Assembly (NCBI GenBank): GCA_017979445.1
Contig: CM030709.1
Coordinates: 4,940,001 to 5,004,000, forward strand
Reading direction: 5' to 3'
Origin: Akebia trifoliata
Lineage: Eukaryota > Streptophyta > Magnoliopsida > Ranunculales > Lardizabalaceae
Length of the DNA: 64,000 bases
Shown: positions 46,859-59,207 of the stretch, one piece after another
Layout of the letters: each line of letters opens with the position of its first letter
Numbering within the stretch: position 1 is the stretch's first letter
Notes under the pieces: generated by a model
Told to the model about the DNA's origin: nothing
Databases searched by the model: none
Seen by the model: only the letters and a program-made list of their open reading frames with translations
Translations under genes and position numbers: made by a program

Positions 46859-48437
46859 TCTAACAAATACATCGAAAGCAATTAGGTAGTGTTGATGCGG
46901 AGGAATTAAGTTAAACAACCCTTATCTCTTTGGGTCGTAATACGAACCCATTCCATCCAATTATTTGTCGGGTCCCAAAAAAAATCCAATTCATAAAAAC
47001 AATGCAACTCAACAAGATATTTTTTAACTAATTATGTGTCGATCACGCCAAGATCCAAAAATGACCCGACCCATGAGTAGGGCCATGGTTTCTTTTCTAT
47101 ACATATAATGATGGGTGGGAAATAATGTTTGTTTTATATTAGAAAATTAATAAAACAAACAAGATCATGAAGATTTTGGTCCCATTCACATGATCCAACC
47201 ATCGTATAATTTGATTTACTAGCATTTTAAACCATAAAGATACAGAAGAAGAACTGAGAAAAATATCGAAGAGAACCATAAAGATTAGGTTTGGTCCATG
47301 TAACGTAGACATAATTCAATAAGTTAGAGAAACCATCTCACATATACTTTATTAATTAGCCTAAAATAAATAAATCATTACCACAAATAATTCCATTTTT
47401 GTCAAAAAAAGAAAAAAAAAAAAAGGTCATTGTTAGAGGACCACCTTAGGAAAGACACCTTCATGGCAAAGAAATAATTAGGTTGTCGTAATATGGGATA
47501 ATGGGAGGGATAAAATAAAACCGACCTAAATTGATGTGGCCTGTGTGGGTCATTTATATTTAATGATATATGATCTAGTTGTGAAGTAGTTATAGATGAT
47601 GTCGGGATTATAAACTTGAGTATAATCGTCTTGCGATGTACTTATTGTGATCTAGTCAACGTAAGCTTTTAAAACATTCTGAGTACATTTGCTACCTGAA
47701 ACCATGTCTCGATGTACAAATCATCATACATACATGGCATTGAAAGCTTTGTACACACCTACAATATAATCCTCGAGTCATTATCCAAGTAATGTATTAA
47801 ATCTATATTAATCAATCAAGACATCATGCCTAACGTCAATGAATATAACTGGTAGACATGTGGTTAGTCACCCCCATAAATATGCTGTCGGGGTGATGCT
47901 AAGATTCAAGAGGTACTCGTTTTTTCTATTTTTTTTTTTTTTTTTTAATTTTAAAAGAAAATTAATATATAATTAGTAAGGGAAGTTAGGTTAAAACCCA
48001 TAAATGCATGTCTAAACGACCGATGTTGTTGTGCTCGACATAACAAGCCATTAGTGATCATCTAATTGTCAAAGAAAAATAATGAGATGGGGACAGAATA
48101 TGAGCATGAGAGCTCTGCTAGATGCTGAGTGTTTTTATATCGATAATTTGATTGCCTAATCTGTGGAGTAATTGTATTGTAATCTTGTGGAGATTACTAA
48201 ATCTAAAGCTAAAGAGCTGTCCATGGGTTGACATAGAGATGACTCAAAGTTGTTTTTAGGTGAAGATAACGTTATACCATTATCGAGAGTATGTTACAAG
48301 TAGAGACATTTAGGTTGCATTAAAGGCTAAGACAACAAACTAATAACAATATAAATTTACGAAGTTGACATCATGTCAAGAATTTCAATTATTGAGTATT
48401 ATGTGACTCCAGAATACGACTATTATTAATTAAATAA

Positions 48438-48590
48438 GAATAACGCTCTGACATATGCCTGCCCCCATCACAGAACTGTAGATCATTTGCCTTGGGATGC
48501 ATAAAATCATAAATGTGATTCTTGTGCATCCCGAGGCAAATAATCTATAGTTCTGTGATGGGAGGGGGGGCATCAGATTATCACGACTCA
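48438..48590. mobile_element. Hairpin MITE, 153 bp, CCCCCATCACAGAAC sub-type
   Basis: The arms pair CCCATCACAGAACTGTAGATC with GATCT..TCTGTGATGGG-type complement around GGGATGCATAAAATCATAAA. The right end is CAGATTATCACGACTCA. The perfect 8-bp duplication TTAAATAA is at 48430-48437 and 48591-48598. Confidence 0.85.
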
Positions 48591-48601
48591 TTAAATAATT
48601 G

Positions 48602-48790
48602 AGTAATGATTTTCTAACTCCCTCACGTCGTATACTCAAAATACTCTACTAATGTGGCATGTGTTAGAACCATAGCTTTTTTGCCTTGAGAAACACAACT
48701 ACACATATTTATGGGGATGTGCAGATGTGTATTCCAAGGTAAAAAAAACACAACTACCCGTGATTAGCCCATACCCTTGAATTCCAATTT
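48602..48790. mobile_element. Adjacent hairpin MITE, right end decayed
   Basis: The left end GAGTAATGATTTTCTAACTCC and CTCAAAATACTCTACTAATGTGGCATG match the sub-type at 35019-35212. The core is present (ACCATAGCTTTTTTGCC). The right arm is degenerate, so the boundary is approximate. It starts only 3 bp after the target duplication of the preceding element. Confidence 0.6.
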
Positions 48791-48799
48791 CCAAAGTGT

Positions 48800-50842
48800 A
48801 TTTATTACACTTAAACATCCGCCCTTGGGGCACACATTAACAAAACCCTTAGTAATATGCTCTCTTAAGGCTTGAACTTCTTATAATACTTTGAATGGGA
48901 GTAACTACCATATTCAATGAGATGTATCTTAATGTATTTCATTTTCAAAGCATGAATTTGGCAAATGAAACTATAGAGAAAATAAATTTAATGATAGAAA
49001 TATTGAAGGTTGCATGGGAAGTGGAGGATTTAGAAATAAGTGTAGTCAAGATATAATATATTAAGTACAACTTTAGTTAGGAAAATTTAGGATGAAGTAC
49101 TTTTTAAGATTCACAATCAAGCAAATACACTTAGTAAATAACCCAATCACAATATTTAAATTCAAATTATACATTTTGACGTAAAAACTCGTGCTTAGTG
49201 GATAAAGTGGATGAGTCCTATAGTTGTGGTGTGATTAGAAAATTGAATAAATTATGTTTTCACCCCCTATAGTTTGGCATAATTCTATGTCGACCCCCTA
49301 ACGTTCTATAAATTATTTAACGAGCTCATTCACCTCCCTTTTGTCTACTTGTCGTCAATCAAACAGTTCAAAAATAATTTTTACCTTTTGTAAAAATAAT
49401 TTTATCCCTTTTAAAATGTTATTTTTTAATAAATAAAAATATCCTTGTGAATAAGTGGGTTCAAGCATGAGAATGTAGATGTTTAGACACAAACAATTTT
49501 ATAATTTTTCTAAAATTTAGGTTTTTTTTTTTTTTATAAATAAAAAATCAGAAGGTAAAATAATAAAATAACATCTGAATTTTAACATTGTACATGAGAG
49601 GGGAGGTAAGTACAATTGTCAAAATGTTAGAGGGTCAACATGGAATTATGCCAAATCATGATGGGGGAAAGTGTAATTTACCCTAGAAAATTTCATTAGG
49701 CCACAACAAAATCATACATGCCTAATAAAACCAAAAGTTGAGTGGTTAAGAAATATGTTTCAAGAATAAACTTAGAAAAAAAAAAAAAGATGATAATAAG
49801 AATAACTTCAATAAATATAAAAAAAATAAGAAAAAAATTGTGTGGTTCAAACATGTTCAAAAATAATATCAATAGTAGCACCAATCATAAATGCTTTGAT
49901 TAAATCTTAGACTCTAAAAGCACGAGAAAAAGACAGAAAATAATTTTGATAGAGGCGAGAAGGAAAGACATGAAAAAACTACTCTACCCGAAATATAAAT
50001 AGATATACACTATGGATTAACTAATATAAAAAAAATGATGTTGCTCACCATTATTACAATGTTCAACTACCAAATATAAAACATTGATGATTAACCTTAA
50101 TTTGTTATATTTTTCAAGATTATAAGGGCTTTGTATTAATACGAATACATTATTTTGAGTTAGGTTAAATGTACATTCATTAGAGTTTGCTTGTGCCTAT
50201 TGGTTAGGGGGGTAGGAGAAGAAACGTATTAAATTTGGAGGGGTATTCTTGAAAAATGAATAGTAGATGATAGATAATAAAGTTGGAGAAATTTATTGAA
50301 AATGAAGGGAAAAGATGAAATATAATAAAGTTTTTAAAGAGTAAAATATAATAAAGTTTAAAGGGTATTCTTGATAAATGAGTAGAAGAGAAAATGCAAT
50401 AAAGCTGGAATTGTATTATTGAAAAATAATAGAAGGAAAGACAATAAAATAAAAAATTGTCATTGAGATTTATAGTAAGATTAATTCCTAACCCCTTTTT
50501 ATAAGGGGATAAAGGGAATAATGTCCACCGTTGTATTTTATCATATAGACTAGAGTAGGCACAAACATTTTCTTAGGGTTAATGAGAGTTGAAAAGGAAA
50601 GACAATAAAATTAAAAGTGTACTATTGAAAAAATGAGAGAAAAGAAAGTCAACCTATAAAGTTGAAAGGGGTATTATTGAAAATAGGAGAATAGGAAAAA
50701 GAATAAAATTAAAAAGATATCCTTGAGATGCTTGTGAATTTGAATCAAGAGGGGATAAAAATTAAGAAAACAACTGTTGTGTTTTATATGTAGAGTAGAA
50801 TTTGTCTGTTCATATGTCATGATTATCCTCTTTGGATTTAAG
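48800..50842. other. Gene-free AT-rich DNA with short degenerate repeats
   Basis: From 50200 to 50820 there are recurring AAGRAAAGACAATAAAATT and GGGGTATTCTTGAAAAATGA-like phrases. The stretch 50462-50545 (TAACCCC..GGGGATAAAG, then TGTTGTATTTTATCATAT) resembles 10330-10410 inside DUF707 intron 10. I cannot assign these to a family. Confidence 0.4.
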
Positions 50843-51380
50843 TAGGGCTACAACCTGAGCGAATTAGAGCAGGTTCAACCTAAGTTATAGAACCCTCAAC
50901 CCGAGCTCAACTTAGCTTGACCACCAAGCTCAACCCGTGTAGAACTTCTAAAATCAGGTTAAACTCGGGTTAACCAAAATTAGATAATTTTAGACAGGTT
51001 GGACCCATTAAGCAAGTCTAATTTCATTTTGATCAACACATAAATTTTATTTTATATCTTAAATAATAAATATAATATAAAAACTAAAATCACTAATAAA
51101 TGAATTTGCACACAACCTCCAAATTCATTAATTTTATATTATTATTTTCCTTAGTTTTACAAATACATTTAAAAAGAAAAAAACTAATATTTAAAAAAAA
51201 AATTAAAGAAAATTATTTATATGTAAATATATAGATAGCATTAGATTCGGATTAAGTTGGGTTGCCTTGAGCCACGACCTGAATTCAATTCAGGTTGAGA
51301 TTTCCTAGTCCAAGCTCACCTATCAATCGAGTTGAGCTCAAGTTGAGTTCGGGTAAACTTGTCCCAAGTTACTGTCCTAA
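50843..51380. mobile_element. Probable hAT-like non-autonomous element rich in GGTT/AACC words
   Basis: The ends TAGGGCTACAACCTGAG and the complement of CTTGTCCCAAGTTACTGTCCTAA are similar. Near-matching flanks GATTTAAG and GATTAAAG suggest an 8-bp duplication. Degenerate AACCCGAGCTCAA-like words fill the subterminal parts. The assignment is tentative. Confidence 0.45.
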
Positions 51381-51939
51381 GATTAAAGAGATAAAAGAGA
51401 AAATACAATAAAATTATAGGAGTCTTATTGAAAAAAAAAAAAGTTAGAAAAATACAAACAACAAAATTGAAGTCTGAAAGAATATTGATTGTTCCTCGAG
51501 TTACTTAAAGGATTGAATCTTAATTGTTCTTTATAGGAATAATGGGGAAATAACATTATATTTTATTATATAAATTTTTTACTAAAAATCTAAAAAATTA
51601 TATTAAATAATTAAAAGATCCAATAAAATCAATCTCCAAAACTAGTCAAATTCTAAAATTTATGAACTTTTTATGAAAATGAAGTTGACTCTAGCTATTT
51701 TAACATGACTCAACAACCTGTAAACTCTAGTTAACCGAAGCCTTCCACTCGAGACAAATAAAATTCTTAACCACGGTCAGTTTGTCTCGTTAACGACATC
51801 TTCGTGTTTTGAAGATGTCCAAAAATACATTTCTACTATTTCTCTTAACTCGCGATATTTTCAAAAATACCGTCATAATTCCTGTTAGTAATTTCAATTA
51901 AGAAGATTAGTTTTTTTTTTTTTTTTCTTCCTGTTAGTA

Positions 51940-53169
51940 AATAAAGTCTCCTATTTGTTTTTTTTTTCTATCATTCGAAGATTTTTGTTGAGAGAGAGAG
52001 AGAGGTTTGTTTCCGATCTGAAGAGAGAAGAAATGAACAAAAAAACAGGTTGGAGACCTGATCTTAACTTTTGTTTTGGAATTTTGCGACCGAAAAGCAT
52101 CGAAGAAGATAAAATTTCTGCTTCAAATGGAACAGAGTTTTCTGTAAAATCTCCGCAACAATCTGGTCGGCAATGAAGTCTCAGACTCTTCAGGTGTGTG
52201 TGGTGTTAAATAGTTCTCCAGATTTGAAGTCTGCCTTCCAGAGTTGAAGAAGTGATTTTTTCACTCGTAGAGTTGAAAATTTTGATGATTCTGGTTCTTT
52301 CAGAGGCTTTTTCTTTGATGTGTGCGAAATCTAGTTGTGGATTAGTGTTTTGGCGGTCTCTTGTATGAAATCGAAGGAATTTTATGGAGAAATGTGAGAT
52401 TTTTCTGTTAGATTGGTCTTTTCGATGGAAATCGATCGTTCGATGAGGTTTTTTTGTTAATTGTTATGTTGAGACTTGAGATTGCTGGAACTGGAGAAGA
52501 AACGAATGATTTTTTTTTGCGGATTTCTGACAGATCTTGGTTGTGTGGAGATTGCGGTGAAGCTTCTGCTTTAAGCTTCAGCGACTAGAGAGATTGGGAG
52601 AAAGATAAGCTTCGGAGCGAAGGAATTCTGCTTATACTGAATAAATCCCCAATTCTTCGAACTTCTGCTGTGGAATTCTGTAGAGATTTCTGTTGAGCGG
52701 GGAATAAGAAGCTACGATGCCTTTTATAGATAGATTTAGGTCCTGAGATTAATGTAGGAAGGATAAGAACCTCAAAAGACGATCTTTTGTGGAAGTTCAG
52801 GACTTAAAGAATTTCTTCTGTTAGGAAGATTCGAGTTTAACGTCAATAAACGGATTTTTGAAGAAAGTCGAAACGAAAATTCTTTCTTCCCTCCTCTTTT
52901 GATAGAAAAAATTGGGGCATAGTTTGATTTTTTTGGGGTTCAAAGCCTTCGCTTTGGAGATAGCTATAGTTTCTATTATTGCAGGAATCTTCTGTGCTAA
53001 AGGTAAGAGATTTCTAGTTCTTTTTACATATATAGTATTAATTTCTTCTGATATTTATAGAAGTGAGATTCCTTTTAATCTGTTATATTATTTGGCCTCA
53101 ATTTTAAAACCATTTTTGCTCACAGTGTTTACTGAGAGAAGTAGCAATAGAGGGACATTTTCGCTCGCA
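51940..53169 (+). promoter_or_regulatory. Long 5' leader of the ARF gene
   Basis: Leader-like DNA begins near 51960 with (GA)n at 51990-52005. A leader intron at about 53004-53126 is supported by AAAG|GTAAGAG and TTTGCTCACAG. Further splice-like sites are CTTCAG|GTGTGT at about 52192 and TTTCTGACAG at about 52533. The frame stays open upstream of the ATG (to 52912) but without a methionine start, so that extension is not coding. Long, intron-containing leaders are usual in this ARF group. Confidence 0.5.
52033..52176 (+). other. Upstream ORF of 47 codons in the ARF leader
   Basis: The ATG at 52033 opens a 47-residue frame (starting MNKKTGWRPDL) ending in TGA at 52174-52176. If the leader starts near 51960 this uORF precedes the ARF start and could lower translation. 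It has no motif I recognise. Confidence 0.35.
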
Positions 53170-56100
53170 ATGATCACATTTACGGATTCAACCAAAGAAA
53201 CAATAAAAGAGACGGAGAAATGCTTGGATTCGCAACTCTGGCACGCCTGTGCTGGAGGGATGGTGCAAATGCCAACAATAAACTCAAAAGTCTTCTATTT
53301 TCCACAAGGCCAGGCCGAGCATACACATGGGAACGTCGATTTTGGAAATTCGTCCAGAATTCCTGCACAGATCCTCTGCAGAGTCGCCGCCATGAAATTC
53401 ATGGCCGATCTTGAGACCGACGAGGTTTATACAAAGATGAGGTTGGTTCCAATAAGGAACAATGAGACTGACTATGATGATGGGGTTCTCGGAAGCAATG
53501 GGTCCGAGGTTCCTGAGAAACCCGCGTCCTTTGCGAAGACATTGACTCAATCCGATGCCAATAATGGTGGAGGTTTCTCTGTTCCTCGTTACTGTGCAGA
53601 GACAATCTTTCCCCGTCTAGACTACTCAGCAAACCCACCTGTTCAAACTATCCTTGCGAAGGATGTTCATGGTGAGACTTGGAAATTCCGACATATTTAT
53701 AGAGGAACCCCTCGCCGTCATCTTTTGACGACGGGATGGAGCACTTTTGTGAACCAAAAGAAGCTCGTTGCAGGGGATTCCATTGTGTTCTTGAGAGCGA
53801 AAAATGGGGATCTCTGTGTTGGAATCCGACGAGCAAAGAGAGGGGTTGGTGGTGGACCAGACTCCCAATCCGGGTGGAGTTCAGCTGCTGGAAATTGTGT
53901 CTTGCCTTATGCAGGGTTTTCCATCTACTTGAAGGAAGATGAGAACAAACTAATGAGAAATGCTAATGGTGGGAATTCGAACTTCGGTGGGGGTTTGAGG
54001 GGAAAAGGAAGAGTAAGGCCTGAGTCTGTTATTGAGGCCGCCACTTTAGCTACTAATGGACAGCCCTTCGAGGTTGTTTACTACCCACGAGCGGGCACAC
54101 CAGAGTTTTGTGTGAAAGCCTCAGCTGTGGCAACAGCAATGAGGATACAGTGGTGTCCAGGGATGAGGTTCAAGATGGCATTTGAAACTGAGGATTCGTC
54201 GCGGATAAGCTGGTTCATGGGAACCATATCTTCTGTTCAGGTCGCTGACCCTGCCCGTTGGCCTACTTCACCATGGAGGCTTCTCCAGGTATCCTTTTCC
54301 CGCTTAACCTAATCTTATTTGTACAAAATTTTGGATTTTTGATGTTTTTTTAATTGTTCTTCCATTCATATAGCATCTTTAATTGCATGTGTGTGTGTGT
54401 GTGCAAGAGCCCTTGGTTGAACCACATATCCCTCAATTTCTGCGACCCTCATTAAGAACATACATCTTTGTTTTTCTTACCATGTTTATGCATGAATTAT
54501 AAAAGCATCTTAAGCTGATGTAATGGTTTAACTTTTGAATTTATGACATGGTAGGTAGCCTCTATCGTAAGCCTATTGAATTGGTCCGTGTCTAGCATCC
54601 CGACTAAGGCCTGATAAATTTTGTGTGTGATTCCCATATTTATGTAATGTTGCTGGTAATAGTCAATACTTATCTTTTTTTTAGAATATTCTCAAATAGA
54701 CCAAAAGGACTGTTAACCAAGGCCATCGCGCTGCACATATGGCTTACATATGACTGATGGTTCTTACTCTGGCAAACCCTTATTTTAGAGATGAATTTAA
54801 TTGGGTGATCTTTAATCTTTCATTTTTGTCATCCTTACAGTAATTTACAACCTTGTATTTCTTCCTTTTATGCCCCTGCCAAAGGTACTATGAGTAATTC
54901 CCAAATTTAGCTCTGTGGCTAAAGAAAAATTACAACTCCATGTTAAAGTGCTGTTTTTAATTATTCCAAGACATAGAATTGTGATATGTGCACGTTTAGC
55001 GCCACCTTTTCTTACCATTTTTGTCGCTAAAACCCGTATTATAGGTTACATGGGATGAGCCGGACCTGCTACAAAATGTGAAACGCGTGAGTCCATGGTT
55101 GGTCGAATTGGCATCAAACGTGCCTGCCATCCATCTTTCACCTTTCTCCCCACCAAGGAAGAAGTTACGGCTCCCGCAACACCCAGATTTCCCCCTTGAC
55201 GGCCAATTTCTAATGTCGTCATTTTCCAGCAACACCCTCGGGCCCAGCAGCCCCTTGTGCTGTCTATCAGACAACACTCCTGCAGGCATACAGGGAGCCA
55301 GGCATGCTCAAATTGGCTTATCTTTATCAGATCTCCACCTCAACAAACTGCAGGGAAGTCTATTTCCGGATTGTTTCCAACGACTTGATCGTGCTGCCCC
55401 ACCCTCCAGAATCTCCAGTGGACTCATGATGGGCAACCCCAATGTTAGTGAGAATGTATCTTGTTTGCTAACCATAGGTAACTCTACCCAGAGTTCTAAA
55501 AAATCTGCCGAGGTGAAAACGCCCCACTTTATCCTCTTTGGTCAACCAATACTTACGGAGCAACAAATCTCTCTTAGTTTCTCTAGTGATACGGTGTCAC
55601 CAGTTCTTACTGGAAACAGTTCATCAGATGGGAATCAAGAGAAGAAAGCAAATTTCTCCGATGGTTTTGGATCAGTGATTCATCAACGTGAAGGGTTTCT
55701 GTGGTACAAGGATCACCAAACAACTGATCTAAGTTTAGAAACTGGACACTGTAAGGTGTTCATGGAGTCGGAAGATGTGGGTCGTACTCTTGACCTTTTG
55801 GTTCTTGGTTCATACGAAGAGTTGTACAGAAAACTTGCTAACATGTTTGGCTTTGAAACATCAGAGATGTTGAACCATGTGCTCTACCAAGATTCAACGG
55901 GTGCAGTTAAACGCACTGGAGATGAGCCATTCAGGTGAGATGAGTTATTCTCTGGTTACAATTTAAATTTGACATTTTAGAGTACTCAGATATGCTTAAA
56001 TCTGCTTCCTTGAAAAGGGTTATGCTTTCGTTAATCTAACGGTGGACATCTTTTCCATGTTGTTGCAGCGAGTTCAGAAAAACAGCAAAGAGACTAACAG

Positions 56101-56459
56101 TTCTAATGGATTCAAGCAGCGACAACATAAGAAGGTAAAGCAAAGAACAAAACAAAACAAAACAAAATCCCCGTATTAATTGTACAGTTGGACGAGCAAT
56201 TGTTCTAATGCTCTGAACTTTCTTCTTTTTTTTTTTCTTTCTTTTTTTTTTGAAATTGTGATTATCCATGAACCGTATTTATATTGAAGTTCATTAAAAA
56301 AAAAATTGTTGGTCATCTTATTTTTCATGTTGCATTCAAGATTTCCTACAAATACCAAGTCAAAAATCTTTTTGCAGGACATGGATTACAGGGTTGAAGA
56401 ATGCAGATAATGGACTAAACTCGACTACTAAGACAGGCCAGTTAAGCATATTTGCTTAA
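53170..56459 (+). CDS. ARF16: Auxin response factor, ARF10/16 type, 718 aa, 4 coding exons
   Basis: Exons 53170-54288, 55045-55934, 56069-56134 and 56378-56459; all GT-AG, frame open to TAA. The start MITFTDS followed by CLDSQLWHACAGGMVQMP is typical of ARF16-like proteins. The B3 DNA-binding domain is at about 119-222 (FAKTLTQSDANNGGGFSVPR, then HIYRGTPRRHLLTTGWSTFV). The ARF ancillary domain is at about 290-372. A Ser/Pro-rich middle region follows, with HFILFGQPILTEQQIS (an LFG repression-type motif). The PB1 interaction domain is at about 607-695 (CKVFMESEDVGRTLDL, SYEELYRKLANMFG). Clade C ARFs bind TGTC-type auxin elements and mostly repress. A full miR160 target lies in exon 2. 718 aa is slightly longer than Arabidopsis ARF10/ARF16 (about 670-690 aa). 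ARF17 is excluded because it lacks PB1. Whether it is closer to ARF10 or ARF16 is less sure. Confidence 0.96.
55284..55304 (+). promoter_or_regulatory. miR160 target site in ARF exon 2
   Basis: GGCATACAGGGAGCCAGGCA at 55285-55304 is the exact complement of miR160 nucleotides 1-20; only the base opposite miRNA position 21 (A at 55284) is unpaired. It encodes AGIQGARH (residues 453-460), the conserved coding context in ARF10/16/17. Cleavage is expected between the bases opposite miRNA positions 10 and 11 (around 55294/55295). Confidence 0.97.
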
Positions 56460-56700
56460 GATAGGAAAATTTGGTTTTTGATAGAGAGGATCCTAAACCT
56501 TGGATACAAGTACTCCTCTCCTTGGTAAATCTAAACACCACCTTTTCACTAAGCTTGCTAATATGTTTTCTTGATGCTTATATCATGTTAAGCCTCAGTT
56601 AATCTGTGTGCCATTTTGCATCAAACGCTACATAACTATCGACATCATGTGATATTCTGCATTCTTGTAAAGATGTTTACTATTGGGTACCTCCCACTGC
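56460..56700 (+). other. 3' UTR of the ARF gene
   Basis: Non-repetitive DNA follows the TAA. No unequivocal AATAAA is visible. Confidence 0.35.
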
Positions 56701-58420
56701 ATCTAGGCTAGAGTCGATATGATGGTGGTACGTTTGTTCCGTTGGATATTTTTTGTCTTGGTTGGGTTGGGACAAGTCCCCAAAGTGTTACGGCTCATTC
56801 TTTCAAAATCTTGGAATCGGGTCGATAAGTAGATAGAGTTTTCCTGGAGTAGACAAAAAAAAATAATAATAATAAATAAATAATTTAAAAAAAATTTAAA
56901 GAAAAATATGTACTTCATGTGGGATGCCATACAACCAAGCACCAATGAAAAAGATAAACTGCCACCCCTCTGGGATTTGGTGAATATTTCATCTGCCCTG
57001 ATGTGGTGGTGATATACCCCTTGACCTTTGTCTTCTCCAAGAGACTTAACAGGAAATAACCTAAATACCCCTGTTTTGGACATCTAGCCACACACTCTTT
57101 CTCCCTTTAATGCTATGAGGTTCGTGATGAGTTTTGGATAAAAAAACTCAAGGTCTTACCAAGAGGTTGAAAATGAGGGTATTTATCCTAGTCTATTAGG
57201 GAAGATGGCATTCAAGAGGGGTGTCATCAGTTTGAAATGCGGGTGCATATCAAATATTTACTCTTGAGAGAGAAAGAGAGAGAGCTCCACCAATCCTATT
57301 ATGTGGTGCTGTTATTTTCCCAATCAAGTCAAGGACAGTGAAAAAGACTTGGCTGACCGAAATGGAACTTTGGTTGAGTGAGTCGACTCAGTAGTTTGAT
57401 AATAAAAAATAGTTTGGGTTAAGATTAATGTTGACTTAGCCAGATTCTTGAGATCCTTTTAGCAAACAGAATGCAAATTTCGCTCCATTCATTTGAGAGT
57501 TTACTGAAGTATATTATATATTCTCACACAAATGTTGTTAACGAAAGGGAATGTCCATTATAAAAATAAGGATTTTCATCAAAAGTTTTAAGATTAGGGG
57601 TAATATTTAAATTATTTTCTATTAGTCTCCAATAGAAGACTGCAGTCAATGGATATGTCATTTAGGGTTCCCTCTAAATCGACAAACCAATTATACAAAA
57701 AAAAAAAAGGCTGGGTCTCTTAATACACCACCAATTAAGAAGAAATCTATGATTCTCTTCACACTAACATGTCAACAGAGTGTCGAAGGAAGTCAGTTAA
57801 GTATTTTTCATTTAAATAAGGAAAATACTGAAGTGTTTGTGAAATTTACTACATTTCACACCGTGCCGATGCCTCAACTGTTCTCCACCCACTCGGTCGG
57901 AAGAGGACTTACCTTTTTTGGGACCCTTATAGTCATTGAGGCGACAATAGGCCTTCATCGCGCCACCGATTGCTTATTGTCAATGATCACCTTCTTGTAC
58001 CGAGTGCCTTTACGTTTCGAAAAGTGTGTAGTTCGAGAACGCATCTCATAATTTCCCTGAAACCCTTGTCTCCACTCAAAATAGATAGTAGACAAGAGAC
58101 AGACCCGACATAAAACTTCCAAACATATCCGAAACAGAGGTTTGATGGTGTTTCAAGTACTCAAATGAAAGGAACTGCAGTGTTCGATCATTAGTATCAT
58201 AAAAATCGATTAGTGAAGGTGCGCACAGATGACAAAACCACTCCAGCAGGACTCTTTAAATAATTAGTCGTGCTAAACTCACTCAGAAAAAAAAAAACTA
58301 ATAAAATAGCGTGCATGGAACCATAGATCTTTTCCTAAAGATACACAAGGAAAAATTAATGATTCGGTGCACACTACGACATCAATGATTTAATTTTAGG
58401 CAATTTAGTATTATTCTTAA
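56701..58420. other. Intergenic DNA with decayed repeats
   Basis: GATGTGGTGGTGATATACCCC, GAGGGTATTTATCCTAG and GGGTGCATATCAAATATTTAC at 57000-57265 recall blocks around 29550, 36500 and 43850, so they are pieces of the hAT-like family. A 100-residue frame at 57749-58051 is unrecognised. MITE fragments occur at 57735-57775 and 58312-58385 (ACCATAGATCTTTTCC). Confidence 0.4.
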
Positions 58421-58600
58421 GAGTTGTGTGTTGGAGTTTCTGGCATTTCACATTGTGTTGATGTGGAGGTGCGCACATAATCGTAAATGCTTTTCACTTC
58501 ACTTGTATATCAATGAAACATATCTACATTTCTATACGCACATCCACGTCAGCGCATTGTGAAACACAGTGAATTTTACGGTCCTTAAAACATTTTTCCT
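58421..58600. mobile_element. Hairpin MITE, 180 bp
   Basis: The left end is GAGTTGTGTGTTGGAGTTTC. The arms pair CATTTCACATTGTGTTGATGTGG with the CCACGTCAGCGCATTGTGAAA side. The perfect 8-bp duplication ATTCTTAA is at 58413-58420 and 58601-58608. Confidence 0.85.
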
Positions 58601-59137
58601 ATTCTTAAATAATTATTAAAGCATTCCATACATATTTCACAACCACTCTATCCTTGTGGCGTAAGCGTGGGAAAAATTAATCAGTCGGGTCTCCACCTCC
58701 ACCTGCACCTCCACCTGAGGTGGGACTTTTAGAAAGTATAAATCAAAAGTACTATACGTGTGAACACGTCATCTAGTAGAAATATTAAGCCATATTTATG
58801 ATGATCGAGGTATCCAAATGGTTGACTACACCCACCCTGGGAAACAAGGTGTCTCTTCACCTTTTTATTTTATATAGTTATTATGTTTTTCCAAGAAAAT
58901 TCCAAACTAACTATATTACGTAACCCACTAAAATTTCGTCAACAAAGTTAACTTGAGAGAGTTGAGAGCTTTAGATCCTGAATGAATCAACTTGCACATA
59001 TATATACTACTAGTGGGGTTAGTTGTAAGTTGTAAGTCGTAACACTAACAAGCAAGCGACATAGTTCTCGCGATGTTGGTGGATCACGTGCCTTGCGGAA
59101 CGCTAATAATATACCAACAAATAAATGTTTGTCGAGA

Positions 59138-59140
<3 letters not shown>

Positions 59141-59204
<64 letters not shown>
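59141..59204. repeat. (AT)32 microsatellite
   Basis: 64 bp of uninterrupted AT. No foldback element abuts it, unlike the (TA)n tracts at 280-2640. Confidence 0.95.

Positions 59205-59207
<3 letters not shown>

Noticed and set aside
52912..53169. N-terminal extension of the ARF by 86 codons
   Set aside because: No ATG opens it and it runs through a probable leader intron; ARF16-like proteins start at the MITFTDS methionine.
57749..58051. 100-residue open frame
   Set aside because: No recognisable domain on either strand; may be an old element fragment but I cannot support it.
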